Below are positions 25,784-34,222 of a stretch of DNA of 64,000 nt, one piece after another (the stretch's first letter is position 1; every line of letters begins with the position of its first letter). A program made the position numbers and the translations under genes. The stretch is taken from assembly GCA_944322025.1 (NCBI GenBank), contig CALUOH010000028.1, positions 1 through 64,000 of the forward strand, in the 5' to 3' direction. Under the pieces are notes generated by a model that saw nothing but the letters and a program-made list of their open reading frames with translations, searched no databases and was not told where the DNA came from. The stretch comes from an uncultured Bacteroidales bacterium (GTDB lineage: Bacteria; Bacteroidota; Bacteroidia; Bacteroidales; Paludibacteraceae).

Positions 25784-27631
25784 CTACTCCACCGTCACCG
25801 ATTTGGCGAGGTTGCGCGGCTGGTCCACATTGCACCCCCTGCCCACTGCCACATGATAAGCCAGCAGCTGCAACGGCACTACCGTCAGTATGGGCATGAG
25901 CAACGGATGGGTGTCAGGCACATAAATCACGTTGTCCACCATCTTCTCCAGCACCGTGTCGCCCTTCGTGGCGATGGCGGTGATGCGCCCCTGCCGTGCC
26001 ATTATCTCCTGTATGTTCGACACCGTCTTGTCATACTCGCCGCACTTAGTGGCTATCACCACAGAGGGCACTTCCGGCTCAATCAGCGCGATAGGCCCGT
26101 GCTTCATCTCCCCTATCGGGTAACCCTCGGCGTGTATATATGATATCTCCTTTATTTTCAGTGCGCCCTCCAATGCTATCGGATACTGGTTGCCGCGCCC
26201 CAGATAGAGCATGCTGCGGCACGGCAGGAGCGTCGCGGCGAAACGCCTTATCGCGCTCTCGTCAGAGAGTATGTACTCCATGTACTGGGGCAGCTGCACC
26301 ATGTCGTTTATCAACGCGCTGTACTCCCCGCCGCCCATCACGCCCTTGGCACGGCCAATCTCCGCAGCGAGCATCGTGAGCACAAGCACCTGCGCCGTAA
26401 ACGCCTTCGTCGAAGCCACGCCTATCTCTATCCCCGCCTTGGTGAGCGTGCATGCGTCCGCCATGCGCACTATCGTCGAGTTGTCCACATTGCACACGGC
26501 ATAGACAAACGCCCCGCGCTCCTTGGCCGGGCCAATGGCGGCTATCGAGTCGGCCGTCTCGCCCGACTGAGAAATCACCACCACCACGTCAGTCGGCAGT
26601 ATCACCGGACGGCGGTATCTGTACTCCGAGGCATACTCCACGACACACGGCGTATGCGCGTACTGCTCAAACGCATAGCGCGCCACGAGACCCGCGTGCC
26701 ACGACGTGCCGCACGCCACTATCACAATGCGCGACGCGTTCATGAACCGCTCCCTGTTCGCCTCAAACGCCTCGATGTATATCCTGTTCTCCCCAAGCAG
26801 CACACGCCCCGCCATGCACTCCCTCATCACCTGCGGCTGCTGGTGTATCTCTTTCTCCATGTAATGGTCATAGCCGTCCTTCTCCACCTGGTCGGCCGTC
26901 ATCTCCACATGCGTCACAGCAGGCGTAAGCCGCACGCCGTCCATATTCATCATCTCCATCTCCCCGCCTGCCGACAGGCGTACTATCTCGTCATCGTCCG
27001 GATAGACCACATCCTTCGTGTGCGGCAATATAGGGGTTATGTCCGACGCTATGTAATAGCTCCCGTCCTTACCCACGCCCACCGCCAGAGGGCAGCTGCG
27101 CCGCGCCACGACAACAGCCTCCGGCTCACGGTCGTCCACCACGGCTATGGCAAACGAGCCCGTCACCCCGTGCAGGCTTATGCGCACCGCCTCCGCCAGC
27201 GGACAGCGGTATCTCTGCCTGTTGTACGAGATGAACTGCACAAGCACCTCACTGTCAGTATCCGACTTGAAGCCGTAGCCCAGCCCTGCCAGCTCCCTTT
27301 TCAGCACCGTGTAGTTCTCTATTATACCGTTGTGCACCAGCGATATATGCCCGTCCTGCGACTGATGCGGATGGGCGTTCGCCACATTCGGCGCGCCGTG
27401 CGTAGCCCACCGTGTATGCGCTATGCCGACATGCCCGCCGTGCTCCTGCACATCAGCCACCTCTTTCAGCCGCGACACATTGCCCTGCACCTTGTACAGA
27501 TGAAACTCCTTCCTCTCGTCCAGCACACCGACCCCGGCACTGTCATAACCCCTGTATTCCAGAAGTTTCAGCCCCGAAATCAGCACCGGATACGCCTCAC
27601 CCTTTCCTATATATCCTACTATTCCACACAT
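25784..27631 (-). CDS. glmS: Glutamine-fructose-6-phosphate transaminase (GlmS)
   Basis: GlmS makes glucosamine-6-phosphate from fructose-6-phosphate and glutamine, the first step to UDP-GlcNAc for peptidoglycan and LPS. The start ATG 27631 gives MCGIVGYIG with the essential N-terminal cysteine. The frame further upstream is not used because that cysteine must be residue 1 after Met removal. The glutaminase domain (HTRWATHGAPNVANAHPH) is followed by two SIS domains (VVVISQSGETADSIAA and CRSMLYLGRGNQYPIALEG) and the end CNVDQPRNLAKSVTVE. Length 615 is normal. No glmS ribozyme was recognised upstream. It interrupts the lipid-synthesis gene set. Confidence 0.96.
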   Translation of the reverse strand: MCGIVGYIGKGEAYPVLISGLKLLEYRGYDSAGVGVLDERKEFHLYKVQGNVSRLKEVADVQEHGGHVGIAHTRWATHGAPNVANAHPHQSQDGHISLVHNGIIENYTVLKRELAGLGYGFKSDTDSEVLVQFISYNRQRYRCPLAEAVRISLHGVTGSFAIAVVDDREPEAVVVARRSCPLAVGVGKDGSYYIASDITPILPHTKDVVYPDDDEIVRLSAGGEMEMMNMDGVRLTPAVTHVEMTADQVEKDGYDHYMEKEIHQQPQVMRECMAGRVLLGENRIYIEAFEANRERFMNASRIVIVACGTSWHAGLVARYAFEQYAHTPCVVEYASEYRYRRPVILPTDVVVVISQSGETADSIAAIGPAKERGAFVYAVCNVDNSTIVRMADACTLTKAGIEIGVASTKAFTAQVLVLTMLAAEIGRAKGVMGGGEYSALINDMVQLPQYMEYILSDESAIRRFAATLLPCRSMLYLGRGNQYPIALEGALKIKEISYIHAEGYPIGEMKHGPIALIEPEVPSVVIATKCGEYDKTVSNIQEIMARQGRITAIATKGDTVLEKMVDNVIYVPDTHPLLMPILTVVPLQLLAYHVAVGRGCNVDQPRNLAKSVTVE

Positions 27632-27740
27632 CTTCTTTTCTCCTCTGTCATTACCTTCATGCCCGCCGTAGCGGAACATCCACTCACACTCTCCTAAATA
27701 TACTCCTCCCTTTTATTCCACACTCCTGATGGTTGCAGAA

Positions 27741-27915
27741 TTACGGGCTTAACCTATTGATATACACAACCCTTACCTAATCTCCCGCTACCTTCCCGCT
27801 ACCCCGCAGCAACCCTCAAGCAAGCAAAACGCTCATCTTGCGCGTTATTCTTTCAAAAAGTGACAAAACGTACAGCTCATCGTCCCGATAGCTGTTTTAC
27901 GCAGCCGGTACAAAA
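27741..27915 (+). repeat. Dispersed intergenic repeat family A, copy A3
   Basis: It starts near GGGCTTAACCTATTGATATAC (shared with A1), contains CCCGCTACCTTCCCGCTACC, then AAAAAGTGACAAAACG and TACAGCTCATCG, and ends in a GCTGTTTTACG hairpin arm. It fills most of the gap between the thioesterase and glmS, starting 12 bp after the thioesterase stop. Confidence 0.75.
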
Positions 27916-27927
27916 TCCGCTGCCCAG

Positions 27928-28365
27928 TCAAAGGCCGTGCGCCGCCCGCCAGTTCTCTATGAACTCCGGAGTCGAGGCTATGAGGTTGCCCTCCGTATCG
28001 GTAAACAGCTGCGTCGTCTCCGCCGTAGCTATCAGTGCGCCGTCCGCAGGGCGCGTTATCGTGTAGTCAAACATCAGCTTGCTCCCGCGGCACCTGTGGT
28101 ATGCTATCTCCACGCTCAGTTCGTCATCTATCGTCGCCACGCTCTTGTACGCTATGTGCATATCCACCACCGGAGCGAGCAGCCCCTCTTTCAGATACGT
28201 AGTATATGCCAGCCCAAACTGCCGTCCGAACTCCTCGCGTGCGTCTTCGAGATACTTGACGTAAGCCCCGTGCCACACCATCCGTATCGAATCCACCTCG
28301 CTGAACCTCACCCGCACAGTCACCGCCGTCCTCAACGCTCCGTCCGCGCCTCTCTCCTCTGCCAT
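27928..28365 (-). CDS. Acyl-CoA/ACP thioesterase, 4HBT hotdog family
   Basis: A 145-residue hotdog-fold thioesterase. The catalytic region VRFSEVDSIRMVWHGAYVKY carries the aspartate, and LEDAREEFGRQFGL is typical of 4-hydroxybenzoyl-CoA thioesterase-like enzymes such as YbgC. It would release an acyl chain from ACP or CoA. The start ATG lies 1 bp after the dehydratase stop, so translation is coupled. It is last in the five-gene block of acyltransferase, ketosynthase, ACP and dehydratase. Confidence 0.86.
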   Translation of the reverse strand: MAEERGADGALRTAVTVRVRFSEVDSIRMVWHGAYVKYLEDAREEFGRQFGLAYTTYLKEGLLAPVVDMHIAYKSVATIDDELSVEIAYHRCRGSKLMFDYTITRPADGALIATAETTQLFTDTEGNLIASTPEFIENWRAAHGL

Positions 28366-28366
28366 G

Positions 28367-28801
28367 TCACTTGTCTGTAATGAATATCTTCATCTGGCAC
28401 TCGCAGACAGTCTCTCCGTCCACCCGTGTCACCGCCCGCGCAAGCGATATGTCGCCCACCTCGGACACTATGTCAATCTCCGTCACAAGGCTCTCCCCCG
28501 TCTTCGGCAGACGCGATATGACGCACTTCTTTATCTCGCCTATATAGCCCACCGGCGCAGGCTCTCCGCGCCTGACGGCCTTATATCCGGCAAGGACGGA
28601 GGCCGACTGAGCCTCATGCTCAATCAGCCCCGCCTCCATGAAACGTCCTTCCTGTACAAAGATGTTCTCCGGCCTGAGCGTCAGTCCAGTCTCCGCATGG
28701 GTGTCGTCTGCCTCATACAGACTGTCCACCATGACGATAGGCTCGCGCTGCGGGATGAACCGCTTTATCTCATCGCCCTCGAACAGACACTCTTTCCGCA
28801 T
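28367..28801 (-). CDS. Hotdog 3-hydroxyacyl-ACP dehydratase-like protein, atypical active site
   Basis: A 144-residue FabZ-like hotdog protein. Alignment by eye places RFIPQREPIVMVD over the FabZ LLPHRYPFLLVD segment, so the catalytic histidine position is glutamine. The acidic position survives in QEGRFMEAGLIEHEAQSAS. Flexirubin-type clusters of Bacteroidetes carry such variants, so this may be a family feature and not a damaged gene. The role could be dehydration by a different mechanism or a structural/isomerase role. It lies 5 bp downstream of the ACP gene and is coupled to the thioesterase. Confidence 0.8.
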   Translation of the reverse strand: MRKECLFEGDEIKRFIPQREPIVMVDSLYEADDTHAETGLTLRPENIFVQEGRFMEAGLIEHEAQSASVLAGYKAVRRGEPAPVGYIGEIKKCVISRLPKTGESLVTEIDIVSEVGDISLARAVTRVDGETVCECQMKIFITDK

Positions 28802-28806
28802 CGCGT

Positions 28807-29052
28807 TCAGGCGTTTATCCTTTCCCAGATGAAATCGTACAGCGCACCGAATGTCTTCACGCCGCTCACGTCCGTGCCTTTCAGCTTCACGCCGAACGTC
28901 TCCTCTATCAGAGCCACGAGGTCTACGAGCGACAGGCTGTCCAGTTCAAGCGTAGCCTTGATGTCCGCGTCCGGAGTAAGGTCCGCCACTTCCACTTCAA
29001 ACTCTTCGGCGATTACTGCATTCGCCTTCTCAATCATCTCTTCTTTATTCAT
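28807..29052 (-). CDS. Acyl carrier protein
   Basis: An 81-residue acyl carrier protein that holds the growing chain on a phosphopantetheine arm. The attachment serine is Ser39 in ELDSLSLVDLVALIEETFGV, matching the DSL motif. It is divergent from housekeeping AcpP and is encoded between a ketosynthase and a dehydratase, so it is probably dedicated to this pathway. The start gives MNKEEMIEKANAVIAEEFEV. The gene follows the ketosynthase by 85 bp. Confidence 0.92.
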   Translation of the reverse strand: MNKEEMIEKANAVIAEEFEVEVADLTPDADIKATLELDSLSLVDLVALIEETFGVKLKGTDVSGVKTFGALYDFIWERINA

Positions 29053-29137
29053 ATAGTGTATCTTAATTTGCGCCCACTCACGCGGGCCGGTTAATAAATA
29101 AGTCTTCTGTCTCCTAAGCCGGCAGCTGCCGTGCTGA

Positions 29138-30355
29138 CTACATATTCTTGACTATCAGCGTACTGTTCGTACCTCCGAAGCCGAACGAGTTAGAGAGGAA
29201 TATGTCGAAATGCTTGTCCACCCTCTTGCCTGAGATATTCAGTTTGGCGGAATCCTCATCCGGATTCTCGAAGTTGAGGTTCGGGGCAATGAAGCCGTTC
29301 TTCATCATCAGCATCGAATATATTATCTCGCTCGCGCCTGCCATCCACATCTCGTGGCCGGTCTGTGACTTCGTTGAACTTACCTCCACGCGGTAGTCTC
29401 CGAACACGTCATATATGGCCTTGGCCTCATTCTTGTCTCCCACCGGAGTACTCGTGGCATGGGCATTGATGTAGCCTATCTCGCGCAGGTCTATCCCCGC
29501 GTCCTTTATCGCCATGCGGAGCGAACGCGCCGGGCCGTCCACATTGGGCACTGATATATGGTCGCCGTTCGACGAGAAGCCGTAGCCGAGTACCTCTCCG
29601 AGTATTGGGGCACCACGGCGCACAGCAGACTCATAGCTTTCGAGTATGACCGTGGCCGCACCGCCGCCCGGCACAAGACCGTCCCTGTCGCGGTCAAACG
29701 GACGGCTCGCCGCCGCCGGATTGTCCTCACGTACGGAGAATGCGCTGATGCCGTCGAAACTTCCTATCGAGAAGGGGTTGACCTCCTGCGCACCGCCGCA
29801 TACGACCATCTCCTGCAAACCGTTGCGTATGAGCAGCGCACCCAGACCTATGGCGTGAGAGCCGCTGGCACATGCGCCGGACACCGTGAGGTTCATGCCT
29901 TTCAGCTTGAATATGCAGGCGAGGTTCATGGTCACCGTCGAGTTCATCGACTGGAATATCGCGCCAGAGCCTACAAGTGTAGTGTCTTTCTTCTCGCGCA
30001 TAGTGTCCACGGCCTTGACCACAGGCTCCGCGCTGCTGTCGTTGCCGTACATGACGCCAACCTCATGGCTGTCCAGATAGTCCTGGTCAATGCCGGCGTT
30101 CTTCAACGCCTGTGCCGTGGCGCAATAAGCATACTTCGCCTGTTCCGGCATATAGACTCTCTGGCTTCTGCTAAGCTCCTTCTTCAAGTCAGGCACTTCC
30201 AGCTTCGCCGTCAGTGCCGAACGGAACCCCATCTCCTTGCGTGCAGGGTCAAACACTATACCTGACCGCCCTGTGTAGAGCGACTCTCTGACTTCATCCA
30301 AGTCCTTACCCAGACAGGAATATATACCCATCCCTGTAATTACTACTCTATTCAT
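29138..30355 (-). CDS. Beta-ketoacyl-ACP synthase family protein
   Basis: A 405-residue condensing enzyme of the KAS II/FabF fold that extends an acyl-ACP by two carbons. The catalytic triad is intact: Cys162 in SGACASG (159-165), histidine in NAHATSTPVGD, and histidine in SQTGHEMWMAGASE. A lysine-bearing C-terminus (SNSFGFGGTNSTLIV) completes the fold. It lacks the usual housekeeping neighbour acpP-rnc and lies in a TetR-headed operon with ACP and an acyltransferase, which points to specialised lipid or aryl-polyene type synthesis. Confidence 0.92.
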   Translation of the reverse strand: MNRVVITGMGIYSCLGKDLDEVRESLYTGRSGIVFDPARKEMGFRSALTAKLEVPDLKKELSRSQRVYMPEQAKYAYCATAQALKNAGIDQDYLDSHEVGVMYGNDSSAEPVVKAVDTMREKKDTTLVGSGAIFQSMNSTVTMNLACIFKLKGMNLTVSGACASGSHAIGLGALLIRNGLQEMVVCGGAQEVNPFSIGSFDGISAFSVREDNPAAASRPFDRDRDGLVPGGGAATVILESYESAVRRGAPILGEVLGYGFSSNGDHISVPNVDGPARSLRMAIKDAGIDLREIGYINAHATSTPVGDKNEAKAIYDVFGDYRVEVSSTKSQTGHEMWMAGASEIIYSMLMMKNGFIAPNLNFENPDEDSAKLNISGKRVDKHFDIFLSNSFGFGGTNSTLIVKNM

Positions 30356-30405
30356 ATATCGTATTTTTCAATTTATGATTTACACCATTGCCAATACCGC
30401 CACAC

Positions 30406-31779
30406 TCACCTCTTCATCACTTCGTCAAGCCTGCTCCACAGGCTCTCCCTCAGGCGGATAGCCTCCTGCATATCGCCGCACGATGCCGCACGCGCAAAAC
30501 GCCTCTCTCCCCTCCATTTGATATACCACAGGCGGTAGTGCCACGCGAACACCCCCAGCCACGGCAACGCCAGCAGATGCGCCACCGCATATATCCAATG
30601 GTAAGAGAACAGGTCTATGACAAACACCGCCCCGTACAATATGGGAAGCACCAGCAGCGCGTTCAGCGCAAACTGTATTCCACCAGCGAAGAGCCTGAAC
30701 GGCCCGCCCATCGCGTCAAACTTGCCCACTATCCTTTTCGGCGCGAAGTATGCTACCACATTTGGTATCAGCGCATAGACGAACAACGGGAGCAACAGCA
30801 CCATTATCGCCGCCCACAAAACCTTGGCCGCCTTGCCATAGCGACGGTCATAGTTCCAATCGCGCACACGGTACTTTTCTGTCACCTCTTTCAGTCTCAG
30901 CGCGTCCCGGTATATCTCGGCAGCTTCATCAGGATGCTCCTGCCTGAGCGCGTCAAGGCGTGAGACAAACAGCTTGTCCGCCTCTAATTTCTCTGGCAAT
31001 ACTCCGGGGCGGAAACCGTTGTCGCGTGCAAACCTGACACCGTAGCTGCCGCGCAGATAGTCTATTGCGTCATAGTTCTCCAAGTCGGTGATGTTCAGCA
31101 TCATGTCCGACACTGAATCCCTCACCTTGTGGTTCACCTCCCTCATGGCAGTGCGCGGCTTCACCTTGTAAAGCTCATAATACGGCATAAGCGATATTGG
31201 CTCGCCGCTGACCATCATCATGTCACTCTGCATGTGGAAGTAGTTGCTGTAATGTATCGCCGTAGGCAATATCTTTATCTCCTCCGTGAAACCGCTCTTC
31301 TCCGCCGCCCCGAACGCCATGCGCAGATAGCCCTGCGAGAAGTCGCCCAGCCAATGCTTGTCCTGATTCGTCCCTTCAGGGAAAATGGCCACTGTACCTC
31401 CGCGCAGCAGACGGTCGTGCGCCTCGTCAAACGACTCACGGTTACGCCCCACACTCTCCAGTCCCTCTGTCTTCATCCTGTATGCCGGCAGTATATACAG
31501 GAACTTCATAAAGTTGCCGACAAACTTATTGGAGAAAATATCGGCCCTCGCGAATATACTCACTATCCTGCTGCGGAAGCCGAACTCTATCGCAAGAGGG
31601 TCATTGAGGGCGTTCTGATGGTTGGCCACCACGACAAGCGGTTCACCCGGACGCGGCACCCGCTCCTTATGCACAAAGTATATCCTGCGGTAGTACACGG
31701 TATCATGCATCCACCCCAGATAGCTGAACAATATCCAGTAGCGGAAATCTCTCCAAGTAAACTTCTTCTTGAGCAGCAT
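30406..31779 (-). CDS. PlsC-type acyltransferase, long form
   Basis: A 457-residue lysophospholipid/glycerol-phosphate acyltransferase. The acceptor motif is NHQNALND (His54 to Asp60, spacing HX5D rather than the usual HX4D), as in fungal Gat/Sct-type enzymes and some Bacteroidetes homologues. FPEGTNQDK gives the second block. Near the C-terminus are two or three hydrophobic helices (VLWAAIMVLLLPLFVYALIP and others) that would anchor it. The start is preceded by an unusually good Shine-Dalgarno (GGAGGAT) inside the intergenic gap of 6 bp after the TetR gene. It may attach the finished chain to a lipid anchor. Confidence 0.87.
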   Translation of the reverse strand: MLLKKKFTWRDFRYWILFSYLGWMHDTVYYRRIYFVHKERVPRPGEPLVVVANHQNALNDPLAIEFGFRSRIVSIFARADIFSNKFVGNFMKFLYILPAYRMKTEGLESVGRNRESFDEAHDRLLRGGTVAIFPEGTNQDKHWLGDFSQGYLRMAFGAAEKSGFTEEIKILPTAIHYSNYFHMQSDMMMVSGEPISLMPYYELYKVKPRTAMREVNHKVRDSVSDMMLNITDLENYDAIDYLRGSYGVRFARDNGFRPGVLPEKLEADKLFVSRLDALRQEHPDEAAEIYRDALRLKEVTEKYRVRDWNYDRRYGKAAKVLWAAIMVLLLPLFVYALIPNVVAYFAPKRIVGKFDAMGGPFRLFAGGIQFALNALLVLPILYGAVFVIDLFSYHWIYAVAHLLALPWLGVFAWHYRLWYIKWRGERRFARAASCGDMQEAIRLRESLWSRLDEVMKR

Positions 31780-31785
31780 ATCCTC

Positions 31786-32439
31786 CTACCGATTATTTAC
31801 ATCTCCATTGACACATCCCGTTTCTCCGGCCGCCTGCCTGTCGCTCTTTATAAGCCCGTAAAGGAACAGAAGCAGCTCCCTGTACGAGCTGACCTCTTCG
31901 TCCACACTCCTCTTTACGTGTACGCCAGCCTCCCTGCTCTCCCGGACATCGGTGAACAGCATGACCATCTTGTCCACATCAAGGTCATTCCTCAGCTCCC
32001 CGGACTCCACACCTCGGATAATGGCAGCCCGCACAAACGACGCCATCTCCCCACGGTGATTCCAGATATACTCGCGCAGTCTCCGGTCATTGGCATACGC
32101 ATGTTGCAGCAACGCCCCGAGGTTCGACATGTCAGAACTTGGCGAACACTCCTCTATCCTCATCCTTACCCGTCTGAACGACTCCACAACCCACTCCAGA
32201 AGCTCCCTGAGCGGCAAGGCTTTCTCTGCAATCCTCTTCATCGTATTATCCCACTCCTCAATGACAAAATGCCTCACCGTCTCTATAAACAGCTCCTCTT
32301 TCGATTGGAAATAATAATACATGGTCGCCCGCCCGATATGCATCTTCTCCTGCAACATTGACACCGACGCATCCGAATACCCGTGTTCAAGGTAAACGGC
32401 AAATGCCTTGCTCATTATCATCTCCCTCGTTATCTTCAT
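31786..32439 (-). CDS. TetR/AcrR family transcriptional regulator
   Basis: A 217-residue repressor. Residues about 1-50 form the TetR helix-turn-helix (FAVYLEHGYSDASVSMLQEK then GRATMYYYFQSKEELF), and the remaining helical part would bind a ligand, probably an acyl compound given the neighbours. The start is ATG 32439 (MKITREMIMSKAF). The longer frame to 32496 adds a cysteine-bearing lead with no homology. It is the first gene of the operon with the acyltransferase, ketosynthase, ACP, dehydratase and thioesterase. A palindromic operator lies over its promoter, so autorepression is likely. Confidence 0.9.
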   Translation of the reverse strand: MKITREMIMSKAFAVYLEHGYSDASVSMLQEKMHIGRATMYYYFQSKEELFIETVRHFVIEEWDNTMKRIAEKALPLRELLEWVVESFRRVRMRIEECSPSSDMSNLGALLQHAYANDRRLREYIWNHRGEMASFVRAAIIRGVESGELRNDLDVDKMVMLFTDVRESREAGVHVKRSVDEEVSSYRELLLFLYGLIKSDRQAAGETGCVNGDVNNR

Positions 32440-32507
32440 ATCTCGTCCAATTGCCTTGCCGACAGGCAAGCCACATGCGAACTGCACTCCCTCCATGGGT
32501 TACGCCG

Positions 32508-32549
32508 CAAAGGTAGATATTATTTTCGAACGACCGTTCTAAAATAATA
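32508..32549 (-). promoter_or_regulatory. TetR operator overlapping the operon promoter
   Basis: A 32-bp palindrome at 32518-32549 has 15-bp arms (TATTATTTTCGAACG and CGTTCTAAAATAATA) with one mismatch and a 2-bp centre. Directly downstream on the minus strand is a -7 box TACCTTTG (32515-32508). The palindrome fills the spacer and the -33 area, so bound TetR would block RNA polymerase. Confidence 0.8.
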
Positions 32550-32670
32550 CGCACTTAATCCTAATTCTAATTAATACAATCTCAGTATAACCAAAGAAAA
32601 TTTAATGTATGAAAGTAGGCCACATCCTACTGTCTGGCACAAAGAAAAGCGTGAATAATAAGGTATATAA

Positions 32671-32702
32671 TACAGTGTCATTCACCGTCTGCCGACACTG
32701 TA
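32671..32702. other. 9-bp inverted repeat in the TetR-PfkB gap
   Basis: TACAGTGTC (32671-32679) and GACACTGTA (32694-32702) with a 14-nt loop. It lies about 110 bp past the PfkB stop in its direction. No U-tract adjoins it, so its role is unclear. The rest of 32550-32812 shows no gene. Confidence 0.4.
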
Positions 32703-32812
32703 GCGACATCAGACGAAGAAATTATTAACATTTGGAGTAATCCTCAACGGCAAAACGGGAAAGGAAAAACCGCATATCCGTACTCTGCCCCACCACGGCC
32801 AGCGGCCATAGC

Positions 32813-33784
32813 CTATAACGAAAAGCAGCCCTTTATCCGCGACCACTCGCTCTCCGGCAACTTCGCGCCGACTCTCTGTATGACTGCCTCCGCACACATC
32901 GCACCCAGCCGCGCACACACGCCGAGCGGCAGACTGTGCGCCATTCCGAAGAGAAAGCCCGACGCATATATATCCCCCGCCCCGGTAGCGTCTACGCACT
33001 TCACAGGATTAGGCGATACACGTTCCACTGTCCCGCGCGAACATACTACAGACCCTCGGCTGCCCATCTTGACCACGGCAATACCAGCGCAGGCGGCCAT
33101 TGCCTCCGCCGCACCCTCCCCGCGCATACCGGTAAAGGCGTATGCCTCCTCCTCATTGGCGAATATGACATCTACGTACCTCTCTGCAAACGCTTTGAGG
33201 AAGTCAAGCTCCTCCTCCACTATATTGAAACTCGCCATGTCTATCGACACCGTGAGACCCGCCTCCTTGGCCATACGCCCCGCGCACTCCATTAGCGCAT
33301 GGTTCTGCACGAGATAACCCTCTATATGGAATATGTCATACCCCCTGAACATCTCGGGGCTGAGGTCTTCGGCGCACAGTTCGTTTGCCGCGCCCAGATA
33401 TGTAAACATAGTGCGCTCCCCGTCCTCCGAAACCAGCACATTGCACCGCCCCGACGGCAGTCCGCCGCATAGCAGCATGGGCCTCACGCCGTTCGCCTCC
33501 ATATCCTTCTTGAAGAAATCGCCCTCCGCGTCGCGCCCCACCTTGCCTATGAATGCCGCCGCCGCGCCCAGCTTCGCCACACCGTTTATGGTGTTGGCCG
33601 CCGACCCGCCAGTGACGATATGCCGCTCCAGTGGCGACACGGCATGCTCTATCGCGCGCATTGTCTCCACCCCTATCAGCTGCATACTCCCCTTCGGGTA
33701 ACCCGCAGTGCAGGGCACAGCCTCGCTCCCTGTCAGGGAGAGTATGTCCACAAGCGCATTGCCTATTCCGAGCACTCTTCTCAT
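32813..33784 (-). CDS. PfkB-family sugar/nucleoside kinase
   Basis: A 323-residue ribokinase-like kinase. The N-terminal GNALVDIL, the glycine-rich TGGSAANTINGVAKLG, and the catalytic DATGAGDIYASGFLFG are hallmarks of PfkB enzymes. The overall pattern (GNALVDI, PKGSMQL, YLGAANEL) is closest to the adenosine kinase-like branch common in Bacteroidales. The substrate is not certain. It is monocistronic between the TetR operon and the tRNA genes. Confidence 0.9.
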   Translation of the reverse strand: MRRVLGIGNALVDILSLTGSEAVPCTAGYPKGSMQLIGVETMRAIEHAVSPLERHIVTGGSAANTINGVAKLGAAAAFIGKVGRDAEGDFFKKDMEANGVRPMLLCGGLPSGRCNVLVSEDGERTMFTYLGAANELCAEDLSPEMFRGYDIFHIEGYLVQNHALMECAGRMAKEAGLTVSIDMASFNIVEEELDFLKAFAERYVDVIFANEEEAYAFTGMRGEGAAEAMAACAGIAVVKMGSRGSVVCSRGTVERVSPNPVKCVDATGAGDIYASGFLFGMAHSLPLGVCARLGAMCAEAVIQRVGAKLPESEWSRIKGCFSL

Positions 33785-33896
33785 CGTGAAACTTAGAAAC
33801 TGTTTTGATTTTACCGTCTACATGGATTGTGATGGCCTGCCGTGCCATATCACGCACTCATGGCCGGAGCAATCCCGGGCCACCCACATGGACATG

Positions 33897-33925
33897 AAAA
33901 AAGCCGCTCATCTTCACTCGCGGCT
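33897..33925 (-). terminator. Terminator of the tRNA-Asn transcript
   Basis: On the minus strand AGCCGC pairs with GCGGCT (33925-33902), followed by TTTTTT. It lies 11 bp past the second tRNA. Confidence 0.75.
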
Positions 33926-33936
33926 CTCCTCTCTCG

Positions 33937-34010
33937 CTCTCCCTCTTGGACTTGAACCAAGGACCCTCTGATTAACAGTCAGATGCTCTAACCAACTGAG
34001 CTAAGGAAGA
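33937..34010 (-). tRNA. tRNA-Asn (GTT)
   Basis: A 74-nt cloverleaf on the minus strand. The acceptor TCTTCCT pairs with AGGGAGA (one G-T wobble). The D stem is GCTC/GAGC, the anticodon loop CTGTTAA between TCTGA/TCAGA gives anticodon GTT, and the T stem is CTTGG/CCAAG with loop TTCAAGT. No CCA is encoded. It is identical to the copy 170 bp upstream. Confidence 0.96.
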
Positions 34011-34106
34011 ATTTTAACCCATATCTATTCGGATACATCCGACTGCCGCCTTACACCAAAGCCTCTGACGGCCACCCCACGGCAATCTTCCGCATCCTCT
34101 TTCTTG

Positions 34107-34180
34107 CTCTCCCTCTTGGACTTGAACCAAGGACCCTCTGATTAACAGTCAGATGCTCTAACCAACTGAGCTAAGGAAGA
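34107..34180 (-). tRNA. tRNA-Asn (GTT), second identical copy
   Basis: The same 74-nt sequence and structure as the copy at 33937-34010. It is the promoter-proximal member of the tandem pair. The 96-nt spacer between the copies shows no other gene. Confidence 0.96.
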
Positions 34181-34222
34181 ATATCACATCATCCGACGGA
34201 TTCCCGTCCCTCAAATGCTCGG

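Noticed and set aside
27632-27740. glmS ribozyme or other riboswitch upstream of glmS
   Set aside because: No conserved ribozyme core was recognised, and the only structured element near is repeat A3.
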